Positions 7,918 to 15,929 of a DNA stretch of 64,000 nucleotides are shown one piece after another. Under the pieces are notes generated by a model that saw only the letters and a list, made by a program, of their open reading frames with translations, was not told where the DNA came from and searched no databases. The position numbers and the translations under genes were made by a program. This DNA comes from Burkholderiales bacterium 67-32 (GTDB taxonomy: Bacteria > Pseudomonadota > Gammaproteobacteria > Burkholderiales > Burkholderiaceae_B), in the NCBI GenBank assembly GCA_001898625.1, contig MKUP01000007.1, forward strand, positions 231,381 through 295,380, read 5' to 3'. How positions within the stretch are numbered: the stretch's first letter is position 1; each line of letters starts with the position of its first letter.

Positions 7918-9074
7918 CTTCCGCAATCCGACAAGACGGCGCGCCCGCCCTGGTGGACGCCCGCATCACCCGCATCGAGACCATCCCGCTGAAGGTGGAG
8001 CTCGAACGTCCGGCCACGGGATCGACCCTGAAGCTGACCCATCGCTGCACAATCGTTACGCGAATCCATACCGACGCCGGTGTGGTGGGCGAGTGCTTCA
8101 ATGGCAACGACGACGAACTGCAGCCGGACATCATCCGCCTGATCCACGACGAACTGGAGCCGCTGCTCAAGGGCCGCCGCGTCGCGGCCATCGACGATGC
8201 CTGGGCCGCCACGCGGCGCGCGACCGAGCCTTTCCTGCGCGACCGCCGGGTGGCGCTGCGGGCCCAGGCCTGCGTGGACAGCGCGCTGCACGATGCCGTG
8301 GGCAAGCTGGCCGGCCTGCCGCTGCATCTGTTGTGGGGCGGCGCGCGCGAGCGGGTGCCGGTGGTCGCGCTGGGTGGGTACTACCGCCAGAGCGGCGACC
8401 TGGAAGCCCTGACCGACGAAGTGGCCGAACTGAAGGCCTTCGGCATCCATGGCCTGAAACTCAAGCTGGGCGGCAAGACGCCCGCCGAAGATGCCCTGCG
8501 CGCCCAGACCGTGCGCCGGGCCGGCGGCGATGCCTTCGTGCTGGCCTGCGACGCCAACCAGGGCTGGAGCCGCGAAGAGGCGCTGGAGTTCGTGCGCCGG
8601 ACCCGCGACCTGAACCTGGCCTGGTTCGAGGAACCCTGCCGCTGGGACAACGACCGCGCCGACATGGCGGTGGTGCGGACGGTGGGCGGCGTGCCGGTGG
8701 CCGCGGGGCAGAGCGAACTCTCGCGCTTCGGCTGCCGCGACCTGCTGACGGCGGGCGCCATCGACATCTGCAACTTCGACGCGAGCTGGGGCGGTGGTCC
8801 GACCGAGTGGCGGCGCGTGGCGATGCTGGCCTCGGCCTTCAACGTTTCGGTCATGCAGCACCTGGAGCCGCAGATCGGTCTGATGATGTCGGCGGGCGTG
8901 GTCAACGGCCGCTATGCCGAAGTCATGCTGCCCTGGCGCGATCCGTTCTTCTACAAGCTGATCGCGAACCAGTCGGCACGGCCGTTCGTCGACGGCTTCT
9001 ACACGCTGCCGACGGCGCCGGGCTGGGGCATGAGCTTCGACCTCGAGTACCTGGAGTTCGCGCGGCGCAAGTAA
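7914..9074 (+). CDS. Mandelate racemase/muconate lactonizing-family enzyme (MR-like)
   Basis: A 386-residue enolase-superfamily enzyme acting by metal-assisted proton abstraction next to a carboxylate. The KxK pair is at K182/K184 (LKLKLGG), metal ligands D213 (ACDANQ), E239 or E240 (WFEEP) and E268 (GQSE), and an Asp-His dyad is suggested by D289 (NFDASWGG) and H316 (VMQHLEP). That layout is the mandelate-racemase/sugar-acid-dehydratase pattern rather than the MLE one. Residue numbers are by-eye counts. Start ATG 7914 overlaps the previous stop. Likely substrate is a 2-hydroxy or sugar acid imported through the adjacent Bug receptor. Confidence 0.85.
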   Translation: MTSAIRQDGAPALVDARITRIETIPLKVELERPATGSTLKLTHRCTIVTRIHTDAGVVGECFNGNDDELQPDIIRLIHDELEPLLKGRRVAAIDDAWAATRRATEPFLRDRRVALRAQACVDSALHDAVGKLAGLPLHLLWGGARERVPVVALGGYYRQSGDLEALTDEVAELKAFGIHGLKLKLGGKTPAEDALRAQTVRRAGGDAFVLACDANQGWSREEALEFVRRTRDLNLAWFEEPCRWDNDRADMAVVRTVGGVPVAAGQSELSRFGCRDLLTAGAIDICNFDASWGGGPTEWRRVAMLASAFNVSVMQHLEPQIGLMMSAGVVNGRYAEVMLPWRDPFFYKLIANQSARPFVDGFYTLPTAPGWGMSFDLEYLEFARRK

Positions 9075-9085
9075 GCGCCGCCGGT

Positions 9086-10438
9086 TCAGCGCGCCGCGAG
9101 CAGGGTCTCGACGGCGCGTGCCACCGCCAGCAGGCGGCGGTCATGGCCGCCCGGCGCGGCCAGCATGAGCCCGACCGGCGCCGTGCCCGGTTCGTGGCAA
9201 GGTAGTGAAATGGCGCACCCGTCCAGGAAGTTGATGAAGGTCGGGTTGCGCAGCATCAGCAGATTGATCCGGCCATAGGCCTCGTCGTCGGCCAGTTCAT
9301 GCAGCGCCGGCGCGATGACGGGCACCGTGGGGCAGGCGATCACGTCCAGCGTCTCGAAGTGCCGGCTCGTGCGCCGTATCCAGTCGGCGCGGCGGGTATG
9401 CAGTTCGGCGACGTCCCGGGCGGTCAGTTGCGCGCCTTTCTCGATGCGTACCTTGACGCGCGGATCGTACAGATCGCCGTGCCGGGCCATCATGTCCCGG
9501 TGCAGGGGGTAGGACTCGGCGGCCGTGTAGCCGCCCTTGGCATTGATGGCCGCCAGTTCCGAGAATTCGGCGAAGGGCATGTCCACGATGGCCGCGCCGG
9601 CTTGCGACAGCCGTTGCAGCGTGGCCTGGAAGGCCGCGGCTACGTCGCGGTCCATGCCGTCCAGCGCCAGGGTTTGCGGTACGCCTATGCGCAGGCCGGC
9701 CAGGGGCGCCTGCTCGTTCAGGTGCATCGTGTCGCCGGACAGGACGGCGTCGACGATGGCGCAGCAGTTCACCGTGTGGCCGATGCCGCCTATGCTGTCC
9801 AGCGTGGTCGACAGCGGAAAGGCGCCGGCGGCGGGTACGCGCGCCGCCGTGGGCTTGAAGCCGGCCAGGCCGGTCAGCGCGGCGGGGATGCGGCACGACC
9901 CGCCGGGATCGGTGCCCAGGCCTGCGGCCGCCATGCCGTCGGTGACCGAGATCGCCGAGCCCGAGGACGAACCGCCGGGGATCCGGCCGGTCTTGCGGTC
10001 GTAGGGATTGAGCGGCGTGCCGTAGTGGGGATTGAGCCCCAGCCCCGAATAGGCGAACTCCGTCATGTTCGTGCGGCCCATGACGACGAAGCCCGCCTCG
10101 CGCAGGCGGGCGACCGCCGCGGCGTCGCGCGCGGCGGGCGGGGCGTCGGCCAGCACGCGCGAGCCGGCCGTCGTGACCTGGCCTTCGATGTCGAACAAGT
10201 CCTTGATCGAGATGGGAATGCCCGCCAGGCGCCGGGTCCGTTCCCCCCGTGCGCGTGCCGCATCGGCCGCATCGGCGGCGCGCCGTGCGCTGTCGGCATC
10301 AACCAGGGTATAGACGCGCGCGCCTTCGCCGGACGGATCGACGATGCGCGCCAGGCAGGCTTCCACCAGCGCGCGGCTGGTCACGCGGCCGGCGTCCAGC
10401 TCGGCGCTCAGGTGTTCGAGGGACATCAAGGACGGCAT
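9086..10438 (-). CDS. Amidase-signature-family amidohydrolase
   Basis: A 450-residue amidase-signature (AS) enzyme. The Ser-cisSer-Lys triad is readable: K79 in PISIKD, cis-Ser S157 in the glycine/serine loop GGSSSGSA, and nucleophile S181 in DPGGSCRIPA. It hydrolyses an amide to acid and ammonia in the cytoplasm. No GatB/GatC neighbours exist, so it is not the tRNA amidotransferase subunit. It is the last gene of a reverse-strand operon with a cupin, a DUF2848 protein, a Bug receptor and an FAD monooxygenase. The operon context suggests it removes an amide from a degradation intermediate. Confidence 0.88.
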   Translation of the reverse strand: MPSLMSLEHLSAELDAGRVTSRALVEACLARIVDPSGEGARVYTLVDADSARRAADAADAARARGERTRRLAGIPISIKDLFDIEGQVTTAGSRVLADAPPAARDAAAVARLREAGFVVMGRTNMTEFAYSGLGLNPHYGTPLNPYDRKTGRIPGGSSSGSAISVTDGMAAAGLGTDPGGSCRIPAALTGLAGFKPTAARVPAAGAFPLSTTLDSIGGIGHTVNCCAIVDAVLSGDTMHLNEQAPLAGLRIGVPQTLALDGMDRDVAAAFQATLQRLSQAGAAIVDMPFAEFSELAAINAKGGYTAAESYPLHRDMMARHGDLYDPRVKVRIEKGAQLTARDVAELHTRRADWIRRTSRHFETLDVIACPTVPVIAPALHELADDEAYGRINLLMLRNPTFINFLDGCAISLPCHEPGTAPVGLMLAAPGGHDRRLLAVARAVETLLAAR

Positions 10439-10451
10439 CGCGGAGTCTCGT

Positions 10452-10838
10452 TCAGGCGGGGTCGTAATAGTGTATTTCCAGAAGGAGACAGCCGCCGTTC
10501 GATTTGAAGGGGCCGTGCCAGGCCCCGGGAGGGCGCACCGCGTAGGTGTAGCCGGAGAACGGCGTGCCGCCGTTGCCGTTGGCGTCGTTGCCCACCGTCA
10601 GGTCGCCGGAGACCAGGAAGACTTCTTCCCAATGGTCGTGAACGATGGCCTCCCGCGTGTGGAGGCCCGGCGGAAAGCGCAAGAGGCGGGTGCGGCTGCC
10701 CCGCTTGTTCAAGACATCCAGCGCGCCGGCGAGGATCTTCTCGCGGGCGCCGGAGGCGGGGTCGTAGCCTTCGGGCAATTGCCAGCCGTTCTCCATGTCC
10801 AACGTATGGAATTCGTCGTGCAGCTTGTTCACGGGCAT
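10452..10838 (-). CDS. Small cupin-fold protein
   Basis: A 128-residue single-domain cupin. The first metal-binding motif appears as HDHWEEVFLVSG and the second as PPGAWHGPF. Metal ligands are the histidines of HDH with a glutamate and the later histidine. Such small cupins act as isomerases, dioxygenases or sensors; the substrate is unknown. It sits between the amidase (13-bp gap) and the DUF2848 gene (22-bp gap) on the same strand, so it is almost certainly co-transcribed and may process a ring-cleavage or keto-acid intermediate. Confidence 0.8.
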   Translation of the reverse strand: MPVNKLHDEFHTLDMENGWQLPEGYDPASGAREKILAGALDVLNKRGSRTRLLRFPPGLHTREAIVHDHWEEVFLVSGDLTVGNDANGNGGTPFSGYTYAVRPPGAWHGPFKSNGGCLLLEIHYYDPA

Positions 10839-10860
10839 AGGGGCTCCTGATGGAAAAGGG

Positions 10861-11541
10861 TCAGCCGGCCACGGGCAGCGCCTCGGCGCGATAGCCGTGG
10901 CGCAGCGTGCGGTCCAGCACGGGGTCGTGCAATTCGAAGTCGAAGCGGGCCGAGCAGCGGATGCCGCCGTGTGCGGGAAGGGTGCCGCAGAACATCGCGC
11001 CGCCCTCGGGCAGGGCGCCCGCGCCGTCGGTGTAGCCGGCGATCAGATCGAGCGGATGGCGCATGGCCGACACCGGGCCTTCCTGGTAGGGCACGCGCCG
11101 GCCGTCTTCCTCGATGAAGGCGCGCAGCAGCAGCCGGTCCCAATGCGCGGCCACGTCGTCGAACAGCCACCAGTCGGCGCCTATGGGTTTCTCGCACAAC
11201 TGCTTGGAGATCGCCACGCCCACGGTCTCGACCTTGCGGTCGGTGTGGTCCGAGCCTATGCCGACCCACAACTGTCCGCTCGCACGCAGCATGACGAATT
11301 CGACCTCGCCGCTGGAGTCGATGCCGCTGACCTCGATGTGGTCGAGGGTGGTCAGGCGCGAGGCGGCGACGCGGTAGTACATGGGCGTGGCGGCCGGTCG
11401 CGGGACGCCCAGGGCCTCCAGCTCGGCGATATGTTTTTCCATCGCCTCGCGGTCGCGGCCGGTCCAGCCGGCGATGACGGCGTGCGAGATGGCGGTGTCG
11501 CGCGGGACCGTGCCCGCGCCGGTGATGAAGTTCAGGAGCAT
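10861..11541 (-). CDS. DUF2848 family protein
   Basis: A 226-residue protein recognisable as DUF2848 from its overall sequence, e.g. VEFVMLRASGQLWVGIGSDHTDR, read across the DHTDR site, and the PEGGAMFCGTLPAHGGI region. The family is distantly related to fumarylacetoacetate-hydrolase-like proteins; the conserved DHTDR and acidic residues could bind a metal. No signal peptide. It lies in the reverse-strand operon between the cupin and the Bug receptor, suggesting hydrolysis or decarboxylation of a degradation intermediate. No member has a function known to me, so the role is open. Confidence 0.75.
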   Translation of the reverse strand: MLLNFITGAGTVPRDTAISHAVIAGWTGRDREAMEKHIAELEALGVPRPAATPMYYRVAASRLTTLDHIEVSGIDSSGEVEFVMLRASGQLWVGIGSDHTDRKVETVGVAISKQLCEKPIGADWWLFDDVAAHWDRLLLRAFIEEDGRRVPYQEGPVSAMRHPLDLIAGYTDGAGALPEGGAMFCGTLPAHGGIRCSARFDFELHDPVLDRTLRHGYRAEALPVAG

Positions 11542-11606
11542 CGTGTATCCATCGGAATAGCGTGGCGGCCGTCATGCCACGGCATGGCGGCCGGATCCGG
11601 CCGGCG

Positions 11607-12569
11607 TCAGTCCAGCCGGGCGTTGGCGGCCTTGACCACCTTCTGCCAGTGGGCCGATTCCTGCGCGATGAAGGCGCGAAACTCGTCGGGCTTGTCGGCG
11701 ATGATGGTCAGTCCCAGCGATTCCAGCCGGGTCGTGACGGCGGGGTCGTGCAAGGCCTTGGCGAACTCGGCGTTCAGCCGGTCGACGATGGGGCGCGGCG
11801 TGCCGGCGGGCGCGACGAAGCTGTACCAGTTGCCGGCTTGCACGTCGGGATAGCCGGCCTCGGCCGAGGTGGGGATGTCCGGCGCCTGCGGGCTGCGTTC
11901 CTTGGCGGTCAGCGCGATGGCCTTCAGGCGGCCGCTCTTGACGTACTGGAGGACGTTCGAGAGGTTGTCGCACATCAGTCCGACGCGGCCGCTCAACACG
12001 TCCTGCATGGCCGGGGCGGGCCCCTGGTAGGGCACGTGCACCAGGTCCACGCCGGTGGCCGCCTTCAGCGATTCGCCGCACAGGTGGCTGGTGCTGCCGT
12101 TGCCGGCCGAGGCGAAGGTCAGCTCGCCGGGGCGCTTGCGCGCCAGCTCCACCAGTTCCTTCAGGTTGGACGCCGCGATGCCTGGATGGGCCACCAGCAG
12201 GTTGGGGGTGGACGCGGCGTTGATGACCGGATCGAAGTCCTTGGCCGGCGCATACGCGAGCTTGCTGTACACCCAGGGGTTGATGGCCAGCACGCCCGTC
12301 GTGGCCATCAGCAGCGTATAGCCGTCGGCGGGCGAGGTCGCCACTTTCGCGGCGCCCAGCGAGCCGTTGGCGCCAGCACGGTTCTCGACGACGACCGTGG
12401 TGCCCAGGGCCTTCGAGACATGGGGCGCCAGCAGGCGGGGAATGATGTCGCTGGTGCTGCCCGGCGGGAACGGCGTCACGATGGTGATGGGGCGGCTGGG
12501 ATACGGATCGGCCCAGGCCGTGGCCGACGCCAGCGCGAGGAGGGTACCTAGTGCGAGTTTGCTGAACAT
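11607..12569 (-). CDS. Bug/TctC-family periplasmic solute receptor 3
   Basis: A 320-residue receptor with signal peptide (KLALGTLLALASATAWA) and the motifs YPSRPITIVTPFPPGS and VVVENRAGANGSLGAAKV. It is inside the reverse-strand operon, downstream of the FAD monooxygenase (46-bp gap) and upstream of the DUF2848 gene (65-bp gap). It is expected to bind the pathway substrate in the periplasm, but no membrane partner is encoded near it. The ligand is unknown. Confidence 0.92.
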   Translation of the reverse strand: MFSKLALGTLLALASATAWADPYPSRPITIVTPFPPGSTSDIIPRLLAPHVSKALGTTVVVENRAGANGSLGAAKVATSPADGYTLLMATTGVLAINPWVYSKLAYAPAKDFDPVINAASTPNLLVAHPGIAASNLKELVELARKRPGELTFASAGNGSTSHLCGESLKAATGVDLVHVPYQGPAPAMQDVLSGRVGLMCDNLSNVLQYVKSGRLKAIALTAKERSPQAPDIPTSAEAGYPDVQAGNWYSFVAPAGTPRPIVDRLNAEFAKALHDPAVTTRLESLGLTIIADKPDEFRAFIAQESAHWQKVVKAANARLD

Positions 12570-12615
12570 GCTGGACTCCCGATGGAGGATGGTAGGGAAG
12601 GGAAGCGCATGAGGG

Positions 12616-13824
12616 TCAGGCTCCCTGGTGCATCTCCGGCCGCCGCAGGCTGCTGATCATGGATACCTTCAACAGGTACTCCCTGGCCAGTTGCCCGTCC
12701 CCGGCCGTGCGGGTCATCTCTTCGCGCCAGGTCTTCTGCCGCGCTTCGTCCCGCGTCTCCAGGTTGGTCTTGTTGGCGATGGTGATCTTGTTCACGTAGT
12801 CGAGCGCGACGGGCCGGCGTTCCGCCTCGTAGCGGTCCAGCAGGGCGTCGTCGGCCTGCCCCAGGCAGACGCGGGCGAGCTTGTCGGCCAGGTTGAAAGC
12901 ATCATGTATGCCACCGTTCATGCCCATGCCGCCCAGCGGATTGTTCAGGTGGGCCGCGTCGCCCGCCAGGAAGGCCCGGCCCACACGGTAGCGCGGCGCT
13001 ACGCGCTGGTGCACGGAATAGATGGTGCGGTGTTCGATGGCGTAGCCGGCCGGGTTCGGGTGCACGCATTGCAGGCGTCGCTGGATGCTGGCGTCGGACA
13101 GGATGTCGGCGTCGGTTTCATCGGCGCCCACCGGCAGCATCACGCGCCAGAGGCCCGGCACGCGCAGCAGGAAGAACCATTGTTCCGGGTCCGCGAAGTA
13201 GCTGACTTCGGCCAGGCCGGGAATGACGTCGGCGAAATCGAAGGGGGTGCTGGCGACCAGGAAGCGTTCGGTCCAGGTAAAGCCTTCCAGCACCACGCCC
13301 ACCAGGTCGCGTACGGCGCTGCGGCCGCCGTCGGCGCCGATCAGCCAGGTGCCGCGCTCGGTCGTCTCGGCGCCGTCCGTGCCCTGGACCGTAAGCGTCA
13401 CGCCGTTCGCATCCTGCCGCGCGTCGGCCACGCGCGCGTCGAAGCGGACCTCGGCATGCGGAATGCGCGCCAGCCGGTCGACCAGGAGGCCGTTCAGCTT
13501 GAACTGCTCGCACTGGAGGCGATAGGGGTGCGCGGTCTCGCCGTCGATGGCGCCGAAGTTGAACTCGGCTACCCAGCCCTGGCGATCGCGGTATTGCATG
13601 CGCGGGGCGACCAGGCCCATGTTGATGAGTAATTTCGAAATATCGAGGCGGGCGAGCAGATCCAGCGTGGCCGGCTGGAAGGTGGAGGCGCGCAAGGTCT
13701 GGGGCAGGCTGGCCTCGGCCTCGAACACCGTCACGGGTATGCCGGCGTCCGCCAGCACGTTGGCGGCCACCAGGCCCACCGGGCCGGCGCCGGCGATCAG
13801 GACTCGTTGGTTGTTTGCGGTCAT
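12616..13824 (-). CDS. FAD-dependent aromatic-type monooxygenase
   Basis: A 402-residue class A flavoprotein monooxygenase (PHBH/MhpA-like) that would hydroxylate an aromatic or heteroaromatic substrate with NAD(P)H and O2. FAD-binding motifs are the dinucleotide fold IAGAGPVGLVAANVL at the N-terminus, the DG motif LIGADGGRSAVR in the middle, and FLAGDAAHLNNPLGGMG binding the ribityl/pyrophosphate near the C-terminus. Start 13824 was chosen because MTANNQRVLIAGAG begins directly at the FAD fold; ten further in-frame codons upstream are not conserved-looking. First gene of the operon down to 9086, divergent from a LysR gene. Confidence 0.88.
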   Translation of the reverse strand: MTANNQRVLIAGAGPVGLVAANVLADAGIPVTVFEAEASLPQTLRASTFQPATLDLLARLDISKLLINMGLVAPRMQYRDRQGWVAEFNFGAIDGETAHPYRLQCEQFKLNGLLVDRLARIPHAEVRFDARVADARQDANGVTLTVQGTDGAETTERGTWLIGADGGRSAVRDLVGVVLEGFTWTERFLVASTPFDFADVIPGLAEVSYFADPEQWFFLLRVPGLWRVMLPVGADETDADILSDASIQRRLQCVHPNPAGYAIEHRTIYSVHQRVAPRYRVGRAFLAGDAAHLNNPLGGMGMNGGIHDAFNLADKLARVCLGQADDALLDRYEAERRPVALDYVNKITIANKTNLETRDEARQKTWREEMTRTAGDGQLAREYLLKVSMISSLRRPEMHQGA

Positions 13825-13848
13825 GGCTTGCAGGGATGTGGAGGAACG

Positions 13849-13905
13849 GGACACATCCTAGGAGTCTTGTCCGAGGCCCGACAAACGATTTATTCTGGAC
13901 ACATC
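13849..13905. promoter_or_regulatory. Divergent LysR/monooxygenase control region
   Basis: Between the starts at 13824 and 13927 there is an inverted repeat TTGTC-N8-GACAA at 13867-13884 and a direct repeat GGACACATC at 13849-13857 and 13897-13905. LysR regulators commonly bind dyads of this size upstream of divergent targets. The assignment to the LysR protein encoded at 13927 rests on position. Confidence 0.45.
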
Positions 13906-13926
13906 TTGAGTTTTTGGAATGACCCA

Positions 13927-14916
13927 ATGCGACGCAGGCTGCCCAGCATCGGTGCGTTGACCGCCTTCGACGCGGCCGCCCGCCACCTCAGCATCACCCG
14001 CGCGGCGGCCGAGCTGGCGCTGACCGAAAGCGCCGTGTCGCGGCAGATCTCGCTGTTGGAAGAACAACTGGGCGTGCGGCTGTTCCACCGCATCAAGAAG
14101 CGCATTTCCCTGACTCGCGCGGGCGCCATGTATGGCGAACGGGTGATGCAGACCATAGAACGCATCGAGCGCGACACGCAGGAGGTCATGGGACATGAAG
14201 GCGGCGGCGTGGTACTCGAGATCGCCGCGCTGCCCACCGTCGGGTCGCAGTGGCTGGTGCCCAGGCTGGCTTCGTTCTACGAGGGCCAGCCCGGTGCGAC
14301 CGTGCACGTCAGCGCGCGCAGTACGCGTTTCTTCTTCAGCGAAAGCGCGCTGGACGGCGCCCTGTATTTCGGCGCGCCCGACTGGCCCGGCGCCGGCGTC
14401 GATCACCTGTTCGACGAGGTGCTGCTGCCGGTGGGCAGCCCGGCATTGCTGCGGGGCGCCGCCGCGCTCGGCCCGCGTGGCATCGTGGGCTGTCGGCTGC
14501 TGCACCTGATGACGCGCCCCGAGGCCTGGCGACACTGGTGCGCGGCGGCGGGGCTGGCCGACGTCAACGTCATGCGGGGGCCTCGTTTCGAGATCCAGTC
14601 CATGCTGATCAGCGCCGCCTGCGCCGGCCTGGGCGTGGCGCTGCTGCCGCGTTTCCTGATCGGCGACCAACTGCGGTCGGGCAAGCTCAAGGTGCTGTCG
14701 GATCTGGCCGTGCGCAGCGAAGGCGCCTATTACTTCGCCTATCCGGTGGAAAACGCCGGCGACCCGGTGCTGGCGGATTTTCGCGCCTGGCTGCAGGCGC
14801 AGACCGAATCCCTCAGGAAGCGGACACGGGCAGGCGGTACCGCTCCAGCCGCTCGCGGTCTATCCAGTCGTCCAGGCAAGGGGAGGACGGCAGCGCCACG
14901 CGGCCGCGCCGGATGA
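13927..14916 (+). CDS. LysR-family regulator (GcvA-like)
   Basis: A LysR protein of the GcvA-like subgroup: RRRLPSIGALTAFDAAARHLS, then the HTH LTESAVSRQISLLEE and FFSESALDGALYFG in the effector domain. A usual length would end near the LQAQTESLRKR segment (about 300 residues). Here the frame runs on to 329 residues with a Gly/Arg-rich tail and overlaps the convergent MLE-type gene by about 104 bp. The tail may be translated or reflect a lost stop codon. It is divergent from the FAD monooxygenase operon, which it probably activates. Confidence 0.85.
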   Translation: MRRRLPSIGALTAFDAAARHLSITRAAAELALTESAVSRQISLLEEQLGVRLFHRIKKRISLTRAGAMYGERVMQTIERIERDTQEVMGHEGGGVVLEIAALPTVGSQWLVPRLASFYEGQPGATVHVSARSTRFFFSESALDGALYFGAPDWPGAGVDHLFDEVLLPVGSPALLRGAAALGPRGIVGCRLLHLMTRPEAWRHWCAAAGLADVNVMRGPRFEIQSMLISAACAGLGVALLPRFLIGDQLRSGKLKVLSDLAVRSEGAYYFAYPVENAGDPVLADFRAWLQAQTESLRKRTRAGGTAPAARGLSSRPGKGRTAAPRGRAG

Positions 14917-15919
14917 CCGGCTCGGCGGGTACGATCTGCTCGGCCAGGGTCAGGAAGAACGTCTGTTCCGCGGCGAAGGCGCAGTCGGCGGCAGGCACGG
15001 CCGCGGCCTGCTGCAGGTTGATCAGGGTACCCAGCGCGCTTTCCGCATAGATACCGGTGGCGACCCGGGCGCCGTAGCGGCGTGCCAGTTCGCCGATGGC
15101 CAGCGTTTCGGTCATGCCTATGCGCCCGGGCTTGGCGCTGAGCGAGCGCGCGCCCCGTTCCAGGAACAGCGCCGCGTCGGCGGCCGTGGCGCAGGGGCTG
15201 TCCACCAGGATGGGCAGCGCGGTGCCGCGCTGCAAGGCCTCGAACTGGGCGTCCGGCCGCAGCGGGCAGGGATCTTCCGCGGTTTCGACCCCTTCGTCCT
15301 CGAGCAGGCGCAGGTAGGCCGCGGCCTCGTCCGGCGCATAGGCCGAGTTGGCGTCCACGTTGAAGACCGCGCCGTCGCCCACCGCCCGGCGTATGGCGCG
15401 CAGCGCCTGCCGGTCGACGTCCATGCCTTGTCCGCCCTTGATCTTGAACGCACGTATGCCATGGCGCTCGGCCGCGCCGGCGGCCTCGCGCGCCATGACC
15501 TCCGGCGGCTGGCGGGTCACGGTCCAGGTCACTTCGACCTCGGGCGTGCCGCCCCAGAGTTGCCACAAGGGCTGGTTCGCGTGGGCAGCTCGCAGCATCC
15601 AGCAGGCCGTTTCCAGCATGCCCTTGGCCAGGCGGTTCTCGGGCAGGGGAGCCAGCGCCTGGCGCAGCGTCGCCGGATCGGAAACGTCCAGGCCAGCGGC
15701 CATCGGCATGACCAGGTCCTTGAGGGCGGCGGCCAGCGACGCCGGAGAGACCCCGGACCAGGTCGCCTTGACCGTGCCCTCGGCCATCCCGGCCAGGCCG
15801 TCGTCCGACTCGATGCGCAGCAGGGCGTAGACGCCCGCATCCTCGATCGCGTTGGCCCAGACCACCTGGCGGCGGTAGGGCAGGCGATAGAAATCCAGCG
15901 ACCAGCGGGCGATCTTCAT
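14813..15919 (-). CDS. Muconate lactonizing-type enolase-superfamily enzyme
   Basis: A 368-residue MR/MLE enzyme. Catalytic lysines are K159/K161 in the AFKIKGG segment and K263 in SAKPGRIG. Metal ligands are D189 (NVDAN), E215 (EDP) and D240 (VDSPC). This Lys-x-Lys plus distal Lys pattern is the muconate-cycloisomerase / dipeptide-epimerase subgroup, unlike the Asp-His type at 7914. Numbers are by-eye counts. It is co-transcribed with Bug receptor 4 just upstream (10-bp gap). Its 3' end lies under the tail of the convergent LysR gene. Substrate unknown. Confidence 0.86.
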   Translation of the reverse strand: MKIARWSLDFYRLPYRRQVVWANAIEDAGVYALLRIESDDGLAGMAEGTVKATWSGVSPASLAAALKDLVMPMAAGLDVSDPATLRQALAPLPENRLAKGMLETACWMLRAAHANQPLWQLWGGTPEVEVTWTVTRQPPEVMAREAAGAAERHGIRAFKIKGGQGMDVDRQALRAIRRAVGDGAVFNVDANSAYAPDEAAAYLRLLEDEGVETAEDPCPLRPDAQFEALQRGTALPILVDSPCATAADAALFLERGARSLSAKPGRIGMTETLAIGELARRYGARVATGIYAESALGTLINLQQAAAVPAADCAFAAEQTFFLTLAEQIVPAEPVIRRGRVALPSSPCLDDWIDRERLERYRLPVSAS

Positions 15920-15929
15920 GGCCGAAGGG

